Positions 1 to 5,114 of a DNA stretch of 5,114 nucleotides are shown in pieces. A program made the position numbers and the translations under genes. Positions within the stretch are counted from its first letter, which is position 1, and each line of letters opens with the position of its first letter. The stretch is from NCBI GenBank assembly GCA_016291915.1, contig JAEEZP010000210.1, positions 1-5,114 of the forward strand. Reading direction: 5' to 3'. The notes under the pieces were generated by a model. The model did not search any database. It had not been told where the DNA came from and saw only the letters and a list, made by a program, of their open reading frames with translations. The DNA comes from Prevotella sp. GTDB taxonomy: Bacteria; Bacteroidota; Bacteroidia; Bacteroidales; Bacteroidaceae.

Positions 1-936
1 CGTAACTCGCATGAGGTGAGCGACGATATGAAAGATCGTGTGCAACGCCTTGCCAAAGAGTTGAACTTTCGTCCGAATCCCTTTGCACAGAACTTACGTA
101 TGGAGGTGCCCCGTCATATCGGTGTGGTGGTGCCTAACCTTGTCACGCATTACTATGCAGCTGTGTTGGATGGCATCGAGGAATATGCCTTGGAAAATGG
201 GTATGCAGTCATGAGCTCCAACTCCCATGAGAACCATGAGCGGGAAAAGGCAGCTATTGACAACTTCATTAACATGCATGTATCGGGGATTATCGCTTGT
301 CTGGCTCAGGATACGGTGGACTATAGTCATTTCACGGAGATTCATGAGATGGGTATCCCTCTGGTGTTCTTTGCACGTACCTGCCTGCCCGACTTGTTCT
401 CCTCAGTGGTGGCCAATGGTGATGAGGCCGCCCAGCAAGCCACACAACATCTGATCGATACAGGCTCCCGGAGGATCGCCTTCATCGGTGGACCGAATCA
501 TCTCGATATGGTCGTACGACGGAAACACGGTTATCTCGAGGCTTTGCGGGAGAACAGAATACCTATTGACCGCGAACTGGTGGCCTGTGGGAGAATAGAT
601 TTCGATGAGGCTTGCAAGACCACCAACAGATTGCTTGATCTGCCTAATCCACCGGATGCTATTCTCGCATTTAATGATATCATCACTTATGCTGCCTTCG
701 ATACGATCAAGTCGAGGGGCTTACGCATCCCGCAGGATGTGGCGATCATCGGCTTCACGGATGGGGCCACTGCAGCCTTTGTCACTCCCAAGATGTCCGC
801 TATTGTCGATCAAGCCTATGAGCAGGGCCGCAAAGCCTGCGAACTTCTGATTCGTAATATCAACGGTGACCGTAAGATCTATCGTGAAGTCATCCCTATG
901 ATCCTCAAGATACAGGAATCGAGCAGAAAGAGATAG
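1..936 (+). CDS. LacI/GalR-family transcriptional regulator, N-terminus cut by window edge
   Basis: DNA-binding regulator with a periplasmic-binding-protein-like sensor domain. The frame is open from base 1 (RNSHEVSDDM...), so the gene runs in from the left; the GTG at base 16 is an internal valine, not a start. There are 311 residues before the TAG stop. About 25-30 residues are missing, namely the first helix and most of the recognition helix. Counting from the first codon, residues 1-23 are the end of the helix-turn-helix domain. RPNPFAQNLR at 24-33 is the hinge helix typical of the family. The ligand-binding core starts near RHIGVVVPN (37-45) and contains AFND (223-226) and the strand VAIIGFTDG (247-255). 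The effector cannot be read from the sequence; Bacteroidota members of this family usually control sugar-utilisation genes, which would lie to the left. It converges on the threonine operon, so nothing suggests it regulates that operon. The family call is secure; the specific role is unknown. Confidence 0.93.
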   Translation, partial: RNSHEVSDDMKDRVQRLAKELNFRPNPFAQNLRMEVPRHIGVVVPNLVTHYYAAVLDGIEEYALENGYAVMSSNSHENHEREKAAIDNFINMHVSGIIACLAQDTVDYSHFTEIHEMGIPLVFFARTCLPDLFSSVVANGDEAAQQATQHLIDTGSRRIAFIGGPNHLDMVVRRKHGYLEALRENRIPIDRELVACGRIDFDEACKTTNRLLDLPNPPDAILAFNDIITYAAFDTIKSRGLRIPQDVAIIGFTDGATAAFVTPKMSAIVDQAYEQGRKACELLIRNINGDRKIYREVIPMILKIQESSRKR

Positions 937-956
937 TTGAGGGTTTAGAGTTAAGA
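936..956. repeat. Three tandem degenerate heptamers directly after the LacI-type gene
   Basis: GTTGAGG, GTTTAGA and GTTAAGA follow one another without a gap, fitting a consensus GTT-N-AG-R, and the first begins on the last base of the TAG stop codon. Short purine-rich heptamer runs of this kind are seen in intergenic DNA of Bacteroides/Prevotella relatives (recalled, not checked). With only three imperfect units it may be a decayed microsatellite or chance. Confidence 0.35.
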
Positions 957-966
957 GCTTATGGTA

Positions 967-999
967 TCGGGGACTGTCATATTAAGAGCCAGTCCCCGA
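967..999. terminator. Perfect 10-bp inverted repeat between convergent genes, probable transcription terminator
   Basis: TCGGGGACTG (967-976) and CAGTCCCCGA (990-999) are perfect reverse complements around a 13-base loop. The stem is GC-rich and starts 30 bases after the stop codon of the LacI-type gene. It lies about 107 bases beyond the thrC stop in the other direction, so it could serve both transcripts. Neither side is followed by a run of T, so it is not a textbook intrinsic terminator. It could equally be a 3'-end stabilising hairpin, or work with Rho. Confidence 0.55.
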
Positions 1000-1022
1000 A
1001 TGTGATTCATTGCATCCGGGGA

Positions 1023-1080
1023 AGGCCCAGGGCAATGGTGGGGCCTACCTGGGAGTGACGACCACACATTAAGTAGGCCC
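1023..1080. repeat. Inverted-repeat cluster with two competing pairings, downstream of thrC
   Basis: GGGCCTAC (1041-1048) pairs perfectly with GTAGGCCC (1073-1080) across a 24-base loop. The left part of the same segment (1041-1046) can instead pair with AGGCCC (1023-1028), and CCCAGG (1026-1031) can pair with CCTGGG (1048-1053). In the minus orientation the first hairpin begins 25 bases after the thrC stop, so it is the nearest candidate 3'-end structure for the operon mRNA. There is no T-run on either side. The function is inferred from position only. Confidence 0.35.
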
Positions 1081-1105
1081 ATATAATGGATTAATATCCG
1101 GGATT

Positions 1106-2422
1106 TTACTCATTCATCAGAAACTCCTTGAAGGCGGGGAAGTCTTTGGGCATGAGGATGCTCTGTTTCTCTCCTTTCATGAAGGCGGCGAGGCGGTCGG
1201 GAATGGCGACGGGCACGCCGATGGCTGACTCTACCGTTTCCTTGAACTTCGCCGGATGGGCAGTCTCACAGAATATGCCAACCTCACCCTCTTGCAGTTG
1301 TTCTGATAATGCCCGGTATCCACAGGCCCCATGAGGGTCAAGGATATAGTTGTTTTCCTCGAAGCATGTCCGCATCGTATCCCGTATCTGTTCATCGGTA
1401 TAGGAAGCGCCACTGATATATGAGGTGATCTCCTGATGGTTGCCGTGATGAAGATCATAGATACGGGCGAAGTTACTGGGATCACCCACATCCATTGCAT
1501 TGGCGATGGTCTGTCGGCTGGCTTTCGGCGTATAGATACCTGTCTGCAGATACTGGTAGAAGATATCGTTGGCATTGTTGGCAGCGATGAACCGTTTGAC
1601 GGGCAGTCCCATCTTCCTGCCGAAGAGAGCACTGCATATATTCCCGAAGTTACCACTGGGCACACACATCACTGTTTGTCGGGCAGCTTCTTCGCCAAGC
1701 ATCTCCTTGATCCTCGCATAGGCATTGAAATAATAAAATGCCTGTGGCAGGAAGCGGGCCACATTGATGCTGTTGGCAGAGGTGAGTCGGAGATGATCGT
1801 TCACCTCCTCGTCCATGAAGGCATTCTTGACGAGGGTCTGACAGTCGTCGAAAACCCCGTCCACCTCAATAGCTGTGATGTTCCGTCCTAAGGTTGTGAA
1901 CTGACTCTCCTGTATCTTACTGACCTTACCTTTGGGGTAGAGCACATACACATGGATGCCATCCACGCCGAGGAATCCGTTGGCTACGGCAGACCCCGTA
2001 TCTCCCGAGGTTGCTACCAGAACGTTGACCGGACGGGTATCGGTGGTCTCCTGACGGATGAAATACTGGAGAAGGCGAGCCATGAAACGGGCCCCTACAT
2101 CCTTGAAGGCGAGAGTAGGACCATGGAATAACTCCAGCGAATAGATCCTGTCAGTGACGGGCACGACGGGACAGTCGAAAGCCAGGGTATCATAGACGAT
2201 CTTTTTCAGGGCCTCCGCCTCCACATCCTCTCCAAAGAAAGCATCCGCTACGGTATAAGCGATCTCCTGAAAAGTTTTCTTCTCTATCTGGTCGAAGAAG
2301 GAAACGGGCAGTCGTTTGATATTTTCGGGCATGTACAGTCCGCGGTCCTCTGCCAGTCCTTTGACAACAGCCTTCTCGAGTGTTGCCACAGGTGCTTGTT
2401 TGTTTGTACTATAGTATCTCAT
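1106..2422 (-). CDS. thrC: Threonine synthase
   Basis: PLP-dependent cytosolic enzyme converting O-phospho-L-homoserine and water to L-threonine and phosphate, the last step of the pathway. It has 438 residues, a normal length for the E. coli-like (longer) form. The N-terminus (MRYYSTNKQAPVATLEKAV, then KGLAEDRGLYMPE) is the family's N-terminal domain. FHGPTLAFKDVG (99-110) holds the PLP-binding lysine, K107. SGDTGSA (139-145) and PSGNFGN (255-261) are the substrate/phosphate-binding loops, and ETAHPAKF (386-393) is the conserved C-terminal motif. No key residue is missing. The ATG at 2420-2422 fits the family N-terminus. There is no Shine-Dalgarno sequence; the 39-base gap to the preceding gene is A-rich on the coding strand, as is usual in Bacteroidota. 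It is the last gene of the thr operon in this window and ends with TAA. Confidence 0.97.
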   Translation of the reverse strand: MRYYSTNKQAPVATLEKAVVKGLAEDRGLYMPENIKRLPVSFFDQIEKKTFQEIAYTVADAFFGEDVEAEALKKIVYDTLAFDCPVVPVTDRIYSLELFHGPTLAFKDVGARFMARLLQYFIRQETTDTRPVNVLVATSGDTGSAVANGFLGVDGIHVYVLYPKGKVSKIQESQFTTLGRNITAIEVDGVFDDCQTLVKNAFMDEEVNDHLRLTSANSINVARFLPQAFYYFNAYARIKEMLGEEAARQTVMCVPSGNFGNICSALFGRKMGLPVKRFIAANNANDIFYQYLQTGIYTPKASRQTIANAMDVGDPSNFARIYDLHHGNHQEITSYISGASYTDEQIRDTMRTCFEENNYILDPHGACGYRALSEQLQEGEVGIFCETAHPAKFKETVESAIGVPVAIPDRLAAFMKGEKQSILMPKDFPAFKEFLMNE

Positions 2423-2461
2423 GTGATAATCATTTTTTCGTTAAGGTATGAAATAAAGGAG

Positions 2462-3745
2462 TCAGAGAGAGGGAGATTCCAGACGCATGAACATCTGCAT
2501 GAACTCCTGGAGTCGCAGTAGTCCGTATTCCCCTTTTGCACATTGTATCTCATCATAAGAGGACACCGCATCCGGCGTGATACCTTTATAATATATTAGA
2601 AAAGGCACCGGTTCGTTGACATGGATACGCATCTCCACAGGTGTGGGATGGTCGGGTAAAACTGCGATGCAGACGGGTTCTTTCCATGATTCTGTTTCTT
2701 TAACGATAGGAGCTATCAACCGTTGATCCAAGTAGTTAATAGCTTTTAGCTTCAGCTCCAGATCTCCGTCATGCCCTGCTTCATCGGTTGCCTCTACATG
2801 CACGAAGACGAAATCCTGTTTTCTCAAAGCCTCGAGAGCTGCGGCAGCCTTCCCCTCATAGTTCGTATCTGCCAGTCCGGTGGCCCCTTCCACCTCAATG
2901 ATGTCGAGGCCCGCATAATGCCCGATGCCTTTGATCAGGTCGACGGCTGAGATCACCGATCCAGAAAGGATCTGCGGATATTGATCCATCAGTGTACGCA
3001 TCCTCGGACGGTAACCGCCACTCCACGGCCAGATACTGTTGGCGGGTCGCTCTCCCTGTTGTATCTTCATCTTGTTGTAAGGCTGTTGTGGAAGCAATGC
3101 CTGTGAGCGGAGTATCAGGTCATTGAGCAAGTCTGCCGTCTCCCCGGCAGTCATCCGTTCATGAGTGATACCCTGTTCATCTACATACACCTCCTTTTTA
3201 TTCTCCCATCCCGGTTCGGGTTGTACGAGCAGATCTCGCCACGGTTCGTTGGGATGATCGTGGGGTGGGGCACAGACGATATGTTTGTTACCCCCCTTGA
3301 TGACCAGCAGGTGACGGTATTGTATGCCCGTGATAAAACGGACTTTTTCATTGCCCAACTGTTCGTTCAGTGCCTGTATCAACGGGTCTGCATCTTTCGT
3401 AGCCAGATTACCGCCATTGTGAGTCAGGATGATGTCGTCCTGTAGGGTGATCAGGTTACAGCGTAAGGCCAGGTCTTCTGCTGTCATCTCATAACCGATG
3501 GAGGCAGCCTCCAGCGGCCCGCGACCTTCGTACACCTCATTGAGGTCGTAACCCATGATGGCCGTGTTAGCCACCTCACTGCCGGGAGGAAAATCTTCCG
3601 GGATAGTGATCAACCGCCCGGTCTTCCCCTGTTTTGCCAACTGGTCCATGCAGGGCTTGTCAGCATATTGCAGGAGTGTCTTATTACCTAATTTGGCGAT
3701 GGGATGATCCGCCATCCCATCACCTAATATGATGATTCTCTTCAT
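2462..3745 (-). CDS. apgM: Cofactor-independent phosphoglycerate mutase (ApgM) family protein, proposed homoserine kinase
   Basis: A 427-residue protein of the alkaline phosphatase superfamily, archaeal phosphoglycerate mutase type. The metalloenzyme core is visible: D9 in IILGDGMADHP, S56 in PPGSEVANTAIMGYD (the likely phospho-acceptor serine), D321 and H325 in EATDEAGHDGD, D365-H366 in VLPDHPTP, and H375 before EPVPFLIYY. These match the metal-binding set of the family. The ATG at 3743-3745 was chosen because MKRIIILGDGMADHP is the usual N-terminus and starts 13 bases after the upstream stop. An upstream ATG at 3796 would add 17 unlike residues and overlap the neighbour. Family knowledge: one subfamily (TIGR02535) is named a proposed homoserine kinase because it sits beside thrA and thrC in genomes without a classical thrB, exactly as here. 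Annotation as glycolytic phosphoglycerate mutase would probably mislead. The family is certain; the kinase role is inferred from context. Confidence 0.9.
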   Translation of the reverse strand: MKRIIILGDGMADHPIAKLGNKTLLQYADKPCMDQLAKQGKTGRLITIPEDFPPGSEVANTAIMGYDLNEVYEGRGPLEAASIGYEMTAEDLALRCNLITLQDDIILTHNGGNLATKDADPLIQALNEQLGNEKVRFITGIQYRHLLVIKGGNKHIVCAPPHDHPNEPWRDLLVQPEPGWENKKEVYVDEQGITHERMTAGETADLLNDLILRSQALLPQQPYNKMKIQQGERPANSIWPWSGGYRPRMRTLMDQYPQILSGSVISAVDLIKGIGHYAGLDIIEVEGATGLADTNYEGKAAAALEALRKQDFVFVHVEATDEAGHDGDLELKLKAINYLDQRLIAPIVKETESWKEPVCIAVLPDHPTPVEMRIHVNEPVPFLIYYKGITPDAVSSYDEIQCAKGEYGLLRLQEFMQMFMRLESPSL

Positions 3746-3758
3746 TCTCTCTAAATGA

Positions 3759-5114
3759 TTATATGTTGGCGATAGACATGACATTAGCGAACACACCGGC
3801 AGCAGTCACGCTGGCACCCGCCCCATATCCTTGTATGAGCATCGGATATTCTTTGTAACGCTCAGTGGTGAGCAGCACGATATTGTTCGAGCCGGCAAGC
3901 GTGTAGAAAGGATGTCCCTGTTCGATCTCCCGGAGAGAGACGCTGGTCTTACCCTGGTTCATCTCAGCCACGAAACGCCAGTGCTTACCTTCTTGTTCAA
4001 GTTTCCGGCGACGAGCCTCAAAGTCGGCATCCAACAGCGGGAGATTCTTCCAGAAGTCCTCCACACTGCCTTGGAAGTAGGAATCGGGGATGAAGAGACT
4101 CTTCTCCACATCTTCCTGTTCTACCTTATAACCGGCCTCACGGGTAAGGATCACCAGTTTGCGTATCACATCGATGCCGCTTAGGTCCGTACGTGGGTCA
4201 GGCTCGGAATACCCCTGTTCTTTCGCCCTCTTGACGGTCTCGGAGAAGGGAACATCGGCTGACAGCTCGTTGAAGATGAAGTTCAGCGTACCACTCAAGA
4301 CGGCCTCGATCTTCAGGATCTTATCACCGGAGTTCACCAGATCGTTGATCGTTCCGATGATAGGTAGTCCAGCGCCCACATTCGTCTCAAAACGGAATTT
4401 CACACCTCTCTGCATAGCTGTCTCTTTCAGTCGCATATAGTGCTCGTAGTTCGACGAGGCAGCCACCTTGTTGGCGGCAATCACACTGATATTATTTTCC
4501 AGGAACGACTGGTACAGTCCTGCCACCTCCTGACTGGCTGTGCAGTCCACGAAGACACTGTTGAAGATGTTCATGCCCAGTACCTCTTCCTTCAGTCGGT
4601 GAATATTACTGGGGGATGTGCGGAGGAGTTCGCGGTAGTTGTTCAGGTCGATACCTTCCCGGTCGAAGATTGCACATTTACTGCTGGCGATACCCACCAC
4701 ATTGAGTTTCAGACTACGGTGTTTCTTCAGTTCTTCATATTGCTCGCGGATCTGCTCGATGAGTTTTCCGCCCACTGTTCCTACGCCGCAGATAAAGAGG
4801 TTGAGCACCTGGTATTCCGACAGGAAGAACGAGTCGTGGAGCACGTTAAGTGACTTCCGCAGATATTTTCCGTCCACCACGAAAGAGATGTTCGTCTCGG
4901 AAGCACCCTGAGCACAGGCAATCACGCTGATACCGCTACGTCCTAATGTGCCGAACAATTTTCCGGCGATACCCGGCGTGTGTTTCATATTCTCACCTAC
5001 GATAGCGATGGTGGCCAGTCCGCTCTCCGCATACATCGGGTACATAGCGCCCGTCGGTATCTCTTTGGCAAACTCATTGTTCAGCACATCCACAGCTGCC
5101 TGTGCATCTTCGTC
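3759..5114 (-). CDS. thrA: Bifunctional aspartate kinase/homoserine dehydrogenase, C-terminal part (N-terminus outside window)
   Basis: This is the first and a late-middle step of the aspartate pathway in one chain; only the last ACT domain and the homoserine dehydrogenase (aspartate semialdehyde to homoserine, NAD(P)H-dependent) are visible. The frame is open to base 5114 (DEDAQAAVDV...), so the GTG at 5091-5093 is an internal valine. 451 residues are present; a full-length family member has about 810-820. Counted from the window edge, an ACT domain lies at about 32-80 with AQGASETNIS (68-77), close to AQGSSERNIS of E. coli ThrA. GVGTVGG (110-116) is the dinucleotide-binding loop, and AANK carries K216. 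NVGAGLP is at 245-251. EPDPRTDLSGIDVIRK supplies E304, D310, D315 and K319, with the same spacing as the yeast catalytic residues E208, D214, D219 and K223. The chain ends with QGYGAG...VTAAGVFA. The kinase domain, expected upstream, could not be verified. Threonine feedback is plausible but inferred from the ACT domain. Confidence 0.95.
   Translation of the reverse strand, partial: DEDAQAAVDVLNNEFAKEIPTGAMYPMYAESGLATIAIVGENMKHTPGIAGKLFGTLGRSGISVIACAQGASETNISFVVDGKYLRKSLNVLHDSFFLSEYQVLNLFICGVGTVGGKLIEQIREQYEELKKHRSLKLNVVGIASSKCAIFDREGIDLNNYRELLRTSPSNIHRLKEEVLGMNIFNSVFVDCTASQEVAGLYQSFLENNISVIAANKVAASSNYEHYMRLKETAMQRGVKFRFETNVGAGLPIIGTINDLVNSGDKILKIEAVLSGTLNFIFNELSADVPFSETVKRAKEQGYSEPDPRTDLSGIDVIRKLVILTREAGYKVEQEDVEKSLFIPDSYFQGSVEDFWKNLPLLDADFEARRRKLEQEGKHWRFVAEMNQGKTSVSLREIEQGHPFYTLAGSNNIVLLTTERYKEYPMLIQGYGAGASVTAAGVFANVMSIANI

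Noticed and set aside
16..18. GTG as the true start of the LacI-type gene
   Set aside because: The residues encoded before it (RNSHE) continue the family's helix-turn-helix region, so the gene is cut by the window edge rather than starting here.
1..936. LacI-type protein as regulator of the threonine operon
   Set aside because: It is convergent with the operon's last gene, the operon promoter is more than 4 kb away outside the window, and LacI-family proteins in this phylum mostly respond to sugars.
1436..1891. Open plus-strand frame of 151 codons opposite thrC
   Set aside because: It lies wholly antisense to a gene with all family motifs intact, has no recognisable domain, and is best explained as a codon-usage shadow.
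2423..2461. Separate promoter for thrC in the A-rich gap
   Set aside because: No -33 TTTG paired with a TAnnTTTG element could be seen in the 39-base gap; the A-rich stretch fits an initiation region of an internal operon gene.
4440..4853. Open plus-strand frame of 137 codons opposite the homoserine dehydrogenase region
   Set aside because: Antisense shadow of a well-conserved coding region; no domain and no start context.
5091..5093. GTG as the true start of a stand-alone homoserine dehydrogenase
   Set aside because: The frame stays open to the window edge and the visible N-terminal part is an aspartokinase ACT domain, so this is the C-terminal part of a fusion protein.

Overview
The window looks like a chromosomal segment from a member of the Bacteroidota, probably a Bacteroides/Prevotella relative. 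The grounds are the gene order (fused aspartokinase/homoserine dehydrogenase, then a phosphoglycerate-mutase-family protein, then threonine synthase), the lack of strong Shine-Dalgarno sequences before the internal starts, and a LacI-type regulator with typical Bacteroidota features. Base composition is moderate. The assignment is an inference from gene content; there is no rRNA or other marker here to fix it.

Layout: bases 1-936 (+) carry a LacI/GalR-family transcription regulator whose N-terminal recognition-helix part lies beyond the left edge. Bases 937-1105 are the only sizeable non-coding stretch. It separates two convergent transcription units and holds degenerate heptamer repeats and several inverted repeats that could form competing hairpins. 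Bases 1106-5114 are a minus-strand threonine operon, read from right to left: the C-terminal part of a bifunctional aspartate kinase/homoserine dehydrogenase (ThrA type, 5' end outside the window), a 13-base gap, a 427-residue cofactor-independent phosphoglycerate-mutase-like protein, a 39-base gap, and a complete threonine synthase (ThrC).

How the genes work together: ThrA makes aspartyl phosphate and reduces aspartate semialdehyde to homoserine. The step in between, aspartate-semialdehyde dehydrogenase, is not in the window. ThrC turns O-phosphohomoserine into threonine. The missing link, homoserine kinase, would normally be a GHMP-kinase ThrB. No such gene is present, and its place is taken by an alkaline-phosphatase-superfamily protein of the archaeal phosphoglycerate mutase (ApgM) type. 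A subfamily of these proteins has been proposed to be an alternative homoserine kinase on the basis of this gene context. This non-orthologous replacement is the most interesting content of the window, though it is not wholly new.

No mobile elements, CRISPR arrays, tRNA or rRNA genes were seen. The promoters of both transcription units lie outside the window.
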